Source: Streptomyces fodineus (GTDB taxonomy: Bacteria; Actinomycetota; Actinomycetes; Streptomycetales; Streptomycetaceae). Taken from it: 64,000 bases of DNA. Shown here piece by piece: positions 57,838 through 64,000 of this stretch; the stretch's first letter is position 1; the number at the start of each line of letters is the position of its first letter. Both the position numbers and the translations under genes were made by a program. The DNA is taken from positions 5,022,001 through 5,086,000 of the forward strand of contig NZ_CP017248.1 of NCBI RefSeq assembly GCF_001735805.1, written 5' to 3'. The notes below the pieces were generated by a model. It did not search any database. It saw only the letters and a list, made by a program, of their open reading frames with translations, and was not told the DNA's origin.

Positions 57838-57975
57838 AGCGTTACGGCACGGGCGCGGTGCGCTTCGCTGTGCCGCGTGGGAGTGTGCAGGAACGCTTCT
57901 GCGTGGAGAGGGGTTTGGCCGGGCGGCGTCCGCATCCACCGGGCTCACCGCGTCCGGCGTCCTCGCCGAACGGGC

Positions 57976-59460
57976 TCACCGCTTTCGGCGCCGTCCCCGG
58001 CCGCCGCGTGCCGGTGTGGGCTGGGCGCTGGTCGGTGTCGGGGTGCCCGGGCCGGGCCGGTCGGCCGACACCACCAGGGCGGCGAGCGCGGTGGTGACCG
58101 GGACCGAGGCGACCAGACCGATCGAGCCCACCAGCGTGCGCACGATCTCCTCGGCCACCAGCTCGCTGTTGGCCACGGTCCCGACACTGCTCTGCGCGAT
58201 AGAGAACAGCAGCAGCAACGGCAGCGCGGCACCGGCATAGGCGAGGACGAGCGTGTTGACCACGGACGCGATGTGGTCGCGGCCGATGCGGATGCCAGCC
58301 CGGTACAGCCCGCGCCAGCCCATCGACGGGTTGGCCTCGTGCAGCTCCCAGACGGCCGATGTCTGCGTCACGGTCACATCGTCCAGGACCCCGAGCGAGC
58401 CGATGATGACGCCCGCCAGCAGCAGACCGCTCATGTCGATCGACGGATACAGGCCATGGATCAGGCCCGTGTTGTCGTCCGTGTTGCCGGTCAGCACGGC
58501 CCAGCCGATGAACAGGGAGCCGAGCACGCCGATCAGCGACAGCGAGATCAGCGTGCCGAGCACCGCCACCGACGTACGGGCCGACAGACCGTGGCACATG
58601 TACAGGGCGATCAGCATGATGGCGCTCGACCCCACCACCGCCACGAGCAGCGGGTTCGAACCCTGGAGCACCGCGGGCAGGATGAACAGCGTCAGCACCA
58701 TGAAGCTCACGGCGAGGGCGACGAGCGCCATGACACCGCGCAGCCTGCCCACCACCACGACGGCGAACGCGAAGATGCCCGCGAGCAGGGTCATGGGGAA
58801 CTTCCGGTTCACGTCGGCCACCGAGTACTGCAGGTCCTTCGGTGCCGAAGGCTCGTAGGCGGCCAGCACCTTCTCGCCCTGGTGCAGCTGGCGGGTCTGG
58901 TCCGGCTGCACGATCTCGGTGAACGTACGGCCCTGGTCCTTGCCGGTGTCGACCCGGACGGTCGCCTTCTTGCAGCTCCCCTTCGCCTCCTGTCCCGCCG
59001 GGTTGCCCCCGGCGGTGGAGGTGTCGCCGGTCGGGGTGTCACCGGAGGCGTTCACCGACTTGCAGCTCACCTCGACGACCCGGGTGACTGTGGCCTGCTG
59101 CGTCTCCCGGTCGAAGCCGACGCCGGTGCGTTTGTGGGGCGGGGCTCCCCCAGGCCACAGCACCACCAGGCCGACGACGACCGCCGCGGTGAACGGGACC
59201 AGGATCGCGGCGATGACCTTGCGGAGGTGCCGGGAGACGGGGGCAGCGGGTCCGTGGCTGTGGCTATGTCCGTGGCCGTGCCCGGCTTCGTGTCCGCGCC
59301 CGCGCCCACGCCCGTGTCCGTGTCCGTGGCCATGGCCATGGCCGTCGTCACCGTCGGCTCCCCTGCTACGGGCCGTATGACCGTCGTGGCCATAGCCGTC
59401 GGCCGGTCCCGTGCCCTCTGCGTGGCGCGGCTCGGGCGGCCTATACGGGTACTGCTCCAT
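57976..59460 (-). CDS. YibE/F family multi-pass membrane protein
   Basis: About 494 residues from ATG 59460 (MEQYPYRPPEPRHAEG); GTG 59469 is an alternative. The cytoplasmic N terminus has a dense His/Gly tract at about residues 24-75 built of GH and RG dipeptides. A first helix (IAAILVPFTAAVVVGLVVLW) leads to an extracytoplasmic domain with two cysteines, followed by about seven helices. Conserved YibE/F features are FPMTLLAGIFAFAVVVVGRL, ALYMCHGLSARTSVAVLGTL and GSLGVLDDVTVTQTSAVWEL. The family may move a metal or phosphate-like solute, but no function is proven. The C terminus is basic. Confidence 0.87.
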   Translation of the reverse strand: MEQYPYRPPEPRHAEGTGPADGYGHDGHTARSRGADGDDGHGHGHGHGHGRGRGRGHEAGHGHGHSHSHGPAAPVSRHLRKVIAAILVPFTAAVVVGLVVLWPGGAPPHKRTGVGFDRETQQATVTRVVEVSCKSVNASGDTPTGDTSTAGGNPAGQEAKGSCKKATVRVDTGKDQGRTFTEIVQPDQTRQLHQGEKVLAAYEPSAPKDLQYSVADVNRKFPMTLLAGIFAFAVVVVGRLRGVMALVALAVSFMVLTLFILPAVLQGSNPLLVAVVGSSAIMLIALYMCHGLSARTSVAVLGTLISLSLIGVLGSLFIGWAVLTGNTDDNTGLIHGLYPSIDMSGLLLAGVIIGSLGVLDDVTVTQTSAVWELHEANPSMGWRGLYRAGIRIGRDHIASVVNTLVLAYAGAALPLLLLFSIAQSSVGTVANSELVAEEIVRTLVGSIGLVASVPVTTALAALVVSADRPGPGTPTPTSAQPTPARGGRGRRRKR

Positions 59461-59552
59461 CCTGGTCACCGCCGGATCATCGCAAGAACGGCAGGGGGCC
59501 CACTGTTCACCGCGCCACATATGACGCTAGCGTGGAGGCACCTTTGCACACG

Positions 59553-59705
59553 CGGGAGCTCGGAGCACCGGGCTGAGAGGGCGCTGACCTCCGTACACGC
59601 GATGTTTCACGTGGAACAGGCGAAGTTCCGCAGGAAATATCGGCAGACGGACACCGCTGCGTCGACCGCCGAACCTGTTACCGGGTAATGCCGGCGTAGG
59701 GAGTA
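59553..59705 (+). promoter_or_regulatory. TPP riboswitch of thiC
   Basis: The conserved GGCTGAGA (59571-59578) and the 3' block GAACCTG (59671-59677) with CCGG...CCGGCGTAGGGAG are clear matches to the thiamin pyrophosphate riboswitch. P2 pairs GCTCGG with CCGGGC. The P3 arm (GGCG 59580-59583 with CGCC 59667-59670) encloses an unusually long insert of about 83 nt. That insert has its own stems, TCCGT/ACGGA and GTGGAAC/GTTCCGC, and a parS-like word. The 3' end overlaps the thiC ribosome-binding area, which favours translational control. Confidence 0.92.
59604..59617. other. Degenerate parS-like site within the thiC riboswitch
   Basis: GTTTCACGTGGAAC, one base off parS, inside the P3 extension of the TPP riboswitch. 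Its right half also forms an RNA stem, so the match may be partly incidental. Confidence 0.5.
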
Positions 59706-59711
59706 GGTCTC

Positions 59712-61514
59712 ATGACCAACAAGGACGCACGCACGCCTGCCTCCGTTCAGGACGACAAGTCCCAGGAGGCCGGGAAGTCCATCGGCTGGCACAAGGCGTA
59801 CGTCGAGGGTTCGCGCCCCGACCTGCGCGTGCCGGTCCGCCAGGTGCACCTCACCAACGGGCAGTCGGTCACGCTGTACGACACATCGGGCCCGTACACC
59901 GATCCACTCGTCGACACAGATGTCCGCAGGGGCCTGCCGCCGCTGCGGGAGAACTGGATCATCGCCCGCGGCGACACCGAGGAGTACGCGGGCCGCCCCG
60001 TCCGTCCCGAGGACGACGGGATCAAGCACACCTCGCCTCGTGGCGGGCTGCGCAACCTGGACGCGGTCTTCCCCGGACGGCCGCGCCAGCCGCGCCGGGG
60101 CCGGGGCGGCGAGGCCGTGACGCAGCTCGCGTACGCGCGCCGGGGCGAGATCACCCCGGAGATGGAGTACGTGGCCATCCGGGAGAACGTCTCTCCCGAG
60201 GTGGTCCGCGAGGAGATCGCGGCGGGCCGGGCGGTGCTGCCGGCCAACGTCAACCACCCGGAGATCGAGCCGATGATCATCGGTAAGCGGTTCCTGGTGA
60301 AGGTCAACGCCAACATCGGCAACTCCGCGGTGACCTCCTCCATCGAGGAGGAGGTGGAGAAGATGACCTGGGCGACCCGCTGGGGTGCCGACACGGTCAT
60401 GGACCTCTCCACCGGCCGTAACATCCACACGACCCGCGAGTGGGTGCTGCGCAACTCCCCCGTCCCCATCGGCACGGTGCCGCTCTACCAGGCTCTGGAG
60501 AAGGTCGACGGCAAGGCCGAGGAGCTGACCTGGGAGATCTACAAGGACACGGTCATCGAGCAGGCCGAACAGGGCGTGGACTACATGACGGTCCACGCGG
60601 GCGTGCGGCTGCCGTATGTGCCGCTCACGGCGAACCGCAAGACCGGCATCGTTTCGCGTGGCGGCTCGATCATGGCCGCGTGGTGCCTGGCGCACCACAA
60701 GGAGTCGTTCCTGTACGAGAACTTCGAGGAACTGTGCGAGATCCTCGCCGCCTACGACGTCACGTACTCGCTGGGCGACGGCCTCAGGCCGGGGTCGATC
60801 GCGGACGCCAACGACGAGGCACAGTTCGCGGAATTGCGAACTCTTGGGGAACTCAACCAGATCGCCAAGCGTTTCAACGTACAGACCATGATCGAGGGCC
60901 CGGGCCACGTCCCGATGCACAAGATCAAGGAGAACATCGACCTTCAGCAGGAGATCTGCGATGAAGCTCCGTTCTATACGCTCGGCCCGCTGACCACGGA
61001 CATCGCGCCGGCGTACGACCACATCACCTCCGGCATCGGCGCCGCGATGATCGCCTGGTGGGGCACGGCGATGCTCTGCTACGTCACGCCCAAGGAGCAT
61101 CTGGGCCTGCCCAACCGGGACGACGTCAAGACCGGCGTCATCACCTACAAGATCGCCGCGCATGCGGCCGATCTCGCCAAGGGGCACCCGGGCGCACAGG
61201 AGTGGGACGACGCACTGTCCGACGCCCGCTTCGAGTTCCGGTGGGAGGACCAGTTCAACCTGGCTCTGGACCCGGACACGGCACGGGAGTTCCACGACGA
61301 GACCCTGCCGGCCGAGCCTGCCAAGACGGCCCACTTCTGCTCCATGTGCGGGCCGAAGTTCTGCAGCATGAAGATCAGCCAGAGCATCACAGAGCGGTTC
61401 GGTGGTGCGGCGGCTGAGGGGGCGTCGGCGGAGGAGGTCGCCGAGGGGATGCTCCAGAAGTCGAAGGAGTTCGCTGAGGCGGGGAACCGGGTGTACCTGC
61501 CGATCGCGGACTGA
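59712..61514 (+). CDS. thiC: Phosphomethylpyrimidine synthase ThiC
   Basis: Radical-SAM 4Fe-4S enzyme that rearranges aminoimidazole ribotide to HMP phosphate in thiamine synthesis. 600 residues from ATG 59712. The C-terminal cluster motif C-x2-C-x4-C is CSMCGPKFCSMKIS. Other conserved blocks are AVLPANVNHPEIEPMIIGKR, TVMDLSTGRNIHTTREWVLR, SLGDGLRPGSIADANDEAQF and MIEGPGHVPMHKIKENI. Regulated by the upstream TPP riboswitch. A degenerate copy of its last ~72 bp occurs about 1 kb downstream. Confidence 0.97.
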   Translation: MTNKDARTPASVQDDKSQEAGKSIGWHKAYVEGSRPDLRVPVRQVHLTNGQSVTLYDTSGPYTDPLVDTDVRRGLPPLRENWIIARGDTEEYAGRPVRPEDDGIKHTSPRGGLRNLDAVFPGRPRQPRRGRGGEAVTQLAYARRGEITPEMEYVAIRENVSPEVVREEIAAGRAVLPANVNHPEIEPMIIGKRFLVKVNANIGNSAVTSSIEEEVEKMTWATRWGADTVMDLSTGRNIHTTREWVLRNSPVPIGTVPLYQALEKVDGKAEELTWEIYKDTVIEQAEQGVDYMTVHAGVRLPYVPLTANRKTGIVSRGGSIMAAWCLAHHKESFLYENFEELCEILAAYDVTYSLGDGLRPGSIADANDEAQFAELRTLGELNQIAKRFNVQTMIEGPGHVPMHKIKENIDLQQEICDEAPFYTLGPLTTDIAPAYDHITSGIGAAMIAWWGTAMLCYVTPKEHLGLPNRDDVKTGVITYKIAAHAADLAKGHPGAQEWDDALSDARFEFRWEDQFNLALDPDTAREFHDETLPAEPAKTAHFCSMCGPKFCSMKISQSITERFGGAAAEGASAEEVAEGMLQKSKEFAEAGNRVYLPIAD

Positions 61515-61754
61515 GGCCGGCCTACGGCGGTCCGTGCCACCGGAAGTCTGAGCCCACCCTGGGGGTACGGACCGCCTGCACGCTGATGCGCGCAGGTCGG
61601 CTCATGCAAATACGGTCGCGGACCGCCCGGTGATGAGCGACGATACCTGCGCCGCCAGGAGGATCCGGGTCCGCTGCTCCTTTGGCCTTGCGGCTGCTGA
61701 CATGGACGGCGGGGCCATCTCGCGACATCGTCCATGCCTTCTCGGTCTGGAGTG
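61515..61754 (+). other. thiC downstream intergenic region
   Basis: About 240 bp. A long-range inverted repeat (GGCGGTCCGT at 61526-61535 with its complement at 61567-61576) may terminate thiC. The remainder presumably carries the promoter of the next gene; GGAGGATCC lies at about 61660-61668. No gene is seen. Confidence 0.4.
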
Positions 61755-62414
61755 ATGCGCGTGGGCGGTTTTACAAGGTGCAACCTGTTCCGCGGAGTTG
61801 ACTCTCAACAGGTGTACGAGGCACTGACTGACTTCTGGGAAGCCGAGGGCTACCGACTCGTCCTCGCCGATCCCAAGCAGAAGGACTTCTACACCCTGCA
61901 CGAGGAGCACAACGGCTGGACCGTGCTCGACTGGACGCGGGGCTGGGAATGGGACCTGCGCCGGCGCGCGCAGTTCCACGTGTCACGCGTGTACGACTGC
62001 CCCGGCCTGCTGACCTTCATGTACGACGGGGACTACTGGGGTTATGAGCTTTTCCACCATGGCGTCGAGGTGGACCAGTTCGTCCAGTGGGCCGATGCTG
62101 ACCAGTGCTTCTTCGACGATCGTCCAGTGGGCGGACGTCCCGAGCTCTTGGTGGAGCAGTTCCCGGATCTACGGCTGGACCTGGATCATGTCCGCGGCTA
62201 TCTGACCAGCTACAGCACCGACGACCCGGCGTACGAGGACTTCCTCTGGGACGACGACGATCCCAGGAACCGGCCGGTCCGCGAGGGTGATGCATGGGGT
62301 CGCTTGGATGGCGGAGCGATCTTCGACTTCTGGTCCTTCCTGGGAGCGGAACACCACAGCGGGCCTGGCTGCTTCCCGCCTGCCTGGCGTCGATTCACCA
62401 CCGAGCCGCAGTAG
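61755..62414 (+). CDS. Hypothetical protein, unrecognised family
   Basis: 219 residues from ATG 61755 (MRVGGFTRCNLFRGVDSQQV), chosen because GGAG lies just upstream; ATG 61734 is the alternative. No membrane segments. It is acidic, aromatic and rich in Trp, Asp and Tyr, for example WTVLDWTRGWEWDLRRRAQF and FLWDDDDPRNRPV. I do not recognise a domain. The composition is typical of single-domain cytoplasmic immunity-type or uncharacterised Streptomyces proteins, but that is only an impression. It lies between thiC and a decayed copy of the thiC 3' end, so it may have been inserted. Confidence 0.7.
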   Translation: MRVGGFTRCNLFRGVDSQQVYEALTDFWEAEGYRLVLADPKQKDFYTLHEEHNGWTVLDWTRGWEWDLRRRAQFHVSRVYDCPGLLTFMYDGDYWGYELFHHGVEVDQFVQWADADQCFFDDRPVGGRPELLVEQFPDLRLDLDHVRGYLTSYSTDDPAYEDFLWDDDDPRNRPVREGDAWGRLDGGAIFDFWSFLGAEHHSGPGCFPPAWRRFTTEPQ

Positions 62415-62675
62415 CGGCTACGACGCCGTACATCCGCCGCGAACACCGCGGCAGCCGCGCCGAGGCCGGGGAGGGCATGGCGCAGAAGCCGAAGGAGTTC
62501 GCGGCGAGCGGACCAAAGGGTGTATCTGCCGATCGCCGGCTGAGCCGGACGAGTTGGGCCACGCCAGCAGGCCGTGCAGGCGGCCGGCGGGGTCGGGGAA
62601 ACGGCGGGATCGCGGCTGACCGGGGTGGTGGCGCCACACCGGTTGGCCGCTCGGCCCGCCGCCCGGGATGCGGGG
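62415..62675 (+). other. Intergenic region holding a thiC 3' remnant
   Basis: About 260 bp between convergent genes. Apart from the thiC-like remnant at 62471-62543 I see no gene or strong hairpin. Confidence 0.5.
62471..62543 (+). pseudogene. Remnant duplicate of the thiC 3' end
   Basis: Aligns with thiC 61443-61514 from GAGGG.ATG through CAGAAG, AAGGAGTTCGC, GGGTGTA, CTGCCGATCGC to CTGA. Roughly three quarters of bases match by eye, with a one-base insertion that shifts the frame near the end. Translated, the first part reads EGMAQKPKEFA against EGMLQKSKEFA in ThiC. No upstream thiC sequence is present, so this is a short decayed fragment. Confidence 0.7.
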
Positions 62676-63530
62676 TTACTCGGGCTGGTGCTCCGGGCCG
62701 CCGAAGTCCGGGCTTGTGTAGTCCGGGCTGGTGAAGCTCGGGCGGCCGGACTCGCTGCCGTCGTCGGGGCTGCTGAAACCGGGGCGGTCGTATCCCAGGC
62801 GGGGCATACGGCCGCGCGGGGTGGGCGGGGTCGTGTGGTGCAGGGTGGCGGATCCGGGCTCGGCGAGCGCCTCCATCAGGAACGGCAGGATGCCGCGCTC
62901 CAGCAGGGCGTTCCGCCAGGCCTCTCTGGCGCTGTCCAGTTCCCGGTGCGCCGCGTCCAGTGCCTGGGCCTGTGGCGAGCTGCCGTTGCGCAGGGCGGTG
63001 AGCAGCAGTCCGACGGCGGCGAGGAGGATCGTGGCCGCGGTCACCGCGCCGAACACCCAGCCGGCGGTGAGCATGGTCTGGGCGAAGGCCTGTCCAGGGC
63101 TCAGCGTCTTCAGGATGTAGCCGACAAGCAGGAATATGGCCGCTGCGGTTCCGGAGAGGACGGGAGCCAGTACGGCGATGACCGCGACGGCGCCCGCGCC
63201 GGTGTTCTCGGACGCCTCGCCGAAGGTGGTCACGGGCCCAGGCGTGGCCGGACTCTGGTCCGCGGGTCCGGGGCCACCGGCGGCCGAAGGGGCCATCGCC
63301 GGCTGACGCAGTTCCTGGCGGACCTTCACATAGTGCTGGTATTCGGCCGCGGCGGCGGCCGTGATCAGGGCGCTGGCGTTGAGCGCCATGGTGCGCAGTT
63401 GTTCGGGATTGAGCCGCTCTCCGACAGCGGCCAGTTCCGGCCGGTGCGGTGCGGAGCGCAGCGCCTCATCGAGGAGCCGCTCGAATTCCTGGCGGTCCTC
63501 GCTCTGCAGGTGCTGCGGAACGCTGTTCAT
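62676..63530 (-). CDS. Two-helix membrane protein of unknown function
   Basis: 284 residues from ATG 63530 (MNSVPQHLQSEDRQEFERLL), which has GGGGGA upstream; ATG 63536 is possible. A soluble N-terminal helical region (LDEALRSAPHRPELAAVGER, ALITAAAAAEYQHYVKVRQE) is followed by two hydrophobic helices (VAVIAVLAPVLSGTAAAIFLLVGY and VFGAVTAATILLAAVGLLL). A helical stretch comes next, then a C-terminal Ser/Pro/Asp-rich tail with repeated SPDY/SPDF units. I do not recognise a family. Confidence 0.78.
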   Translation of the reverse strand: MNSVPQHLQSEDRQEFERLLDEALRSAPHRPELAAVGERLNPEQLRTMALNASALITAAAAAEYQHYVKVRQELRQPAMAPSAAGGPGPADQSPATPGPVTTFGEASENTGAGAVAVIAVLAPVLSGTAAAIFLLVGYILKTLSPGQAFAQTMLTAGWVFGAVTAATILLAAVGLLLTALRNGSSPQAQALDAAHRELDSAREAWRNALLERGILPFLMEALAEPGSATLHHTTPPTPRGRMPRLGYDRPGFSSPDDGSESGRPSFTSPDYTSPDFGGPEHQPE

Positions 63531-63716
63531 GTGCATCCCCCGATGCTCCGTAGGGCTTGGGGCTCGCACGCCGGCGAGCCGTCGGGCAGAAACGGAGGGG
63601 AGCCTGCTACGGATAAGCCGATGGTAGAGCCGTGACGGCACACGGTGACAGGGGTTGCCGGAAATTGCCCTCCGGCCTGTGCGTACTCCGCCGGTGGACG
63701 CCTGCCCGCGGAATGG

Positions 63717-64000
63717 TCAGGTAGTCAGGGGGAGTTGCCGGACCAGTAGTTTTCCGGCCATGGTCACGCCGCCGTCCATCGCGATGGCGAGCCCGTCCGC
63801 GTACACGTGCGGTCCCTCGACGACGGGGCCGGCGGCGTCCTCGCCGTCCTCGGACCCGACCTCGCCGAGGAGGTAGGGAATCGGGCTGTGGCCGTGAACG
63901 ATGCGGGTGCCACCGTACGTATCGAGGAGGGAGCGCACGGCGTCGGCGCCGCCCTCGTCGCGGAAGGAGAAGCGCTTGGTGAACTTGCGGAAGAGATCCC
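63717..64000 (-). CDS. Metallophosphoesterase, C-terminal part (gene runs off the window)
   Basis: The last 94 codons of a minus-strand gene whose start is beyond 64000. The frame reads DLFRKFTKRFSFRDEGG, then LLDTYGGTRIVHGHSPIPYL, with the histidine pair in VHGHSPI typical of the final metal ligands of calcineurin-like phosphoesterases. HVYADGLAIAMDGGVTMAGK follows. The visible part fits a Ser/Thr phosphatase-like or Ap4A-hydrolase-like enzyme. Substrate cannot be stated. Confidence 0.8.
   Translation of the reverse strand, partial: DLFRKFTKRFSFRDEGGADAVRSLLDTYGGTRIVHGHSPIPYLLGEVGSEDGEDAAGPVVEGPHVYADGLAIAMDGGVTMAGKLLVRQLPLTT

Noticed and set aside
61973..61986. GTTCCACGTGTCAC as another parS
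   Set aside because: Three bases differ from the consensus and it lies inside a coding sequence, so it is within the range expected by chance.
1..64000. tRNA, rRNA, CRISPR arrays, insertion sequences or biosynthetic gene clusters
   Set aside because: I looked for cloverleaf-like GGTTCGAATCC arms, spaced repeats, transposase motifs and PKS/NRPS signatures and found none. The absence is by eye, not by a dedicated search.

Overview
This is a GC-rich actinomycete chromosome segment, almost certainly from Streptomyces. The evidence is the gene order (gyrB, dciA, recF, gnd, dnaN, oriC, dnaA, rpmH, rnpA, yidD, yidC, jag, rsmG, parA, parB), the third-position GC bias, the frequent GTG starts, the sporulation pair ssgR/ssgA, and many copies of the Streptomyces parS sequence. 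It is the centre of the chromosome and contains the replication origin.

Layout. 1-8.5 kb: replication genes transcribed leftward (gyrB cut by the window edge, DUF721/dciA, recF, gnd, dnaN), then about 0.9 kb of oriC packed with DnaA boxes, then dnaA. 8.9-15 kb, rightward: rpmH, rnpA, yidD, yidC, jag, rsmG, parA, parB. 15-30.8 kb: a GNAT gene, trxBA behind a SigR-type promoter, an ECF sigma factor with a zinc-finger anti-sigma, a pseudokinase, murJ and a DUF6049 envelope protein, then cca, an MFS protein, ino1 and a PadR regulator. 31-38.4 kb: cell-wall genes (class A PBP, GT87 glycosyltransferase, an alanine-racemase-like protein, FemX) and a small membrane protein. 38.6-43.8 kb: rpsF-ssb-rpsR-rplI, a MATE exporter and replicative helicase dnaB. 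43.9-55.7 kb: accessory metabolism and regulation (serine hydrolase, GNATs, MarR with a divergent MFS, HbpS/GlcG-like protein, HAD phosphatase, flavohaemoglobin, NUDIX, LysR, cystathionine gamma-lyase, ptpA-type phosphatase, small membrane protein, cupin). 55.9-64 kb: DUF5326, ssgR-ssgA, a YibE/F membrane protein, thiC behind a TPP riboswitch, an unrecognised gene followed by a decayed copy of the thiC 3' end, a two-helix membrane protein and a truncated metallophosphoesterase.

How it fits together. The window joins replication initiation (DnaA, DnaN, DciA, DnaB, SSB, RecF, gyrase), origin segregation (ParA, ParB and 13 parS or parS-like sites between 12.5 and 59.6 kb), ribosome and membrane biogenesis, and peptidoglycan assembly (MurJ, PBP, FemX). 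I see no rRNA, tRNA, CRISPR array, insertion sequence or prophage. The most unusual signals are in the non-coding architecture. parS sites sit at the centre of long palindromes between convergent genes, or are read through as the peptide VSRET. A parS-like word lies inside the enlarged P3 arm of the thiC riboswitch. DnaA-box-like elements lie upstream of parA and dnaB, and a TGTGGA array lies between recF and gnd. I found no convincing wholly new multi-gene system.
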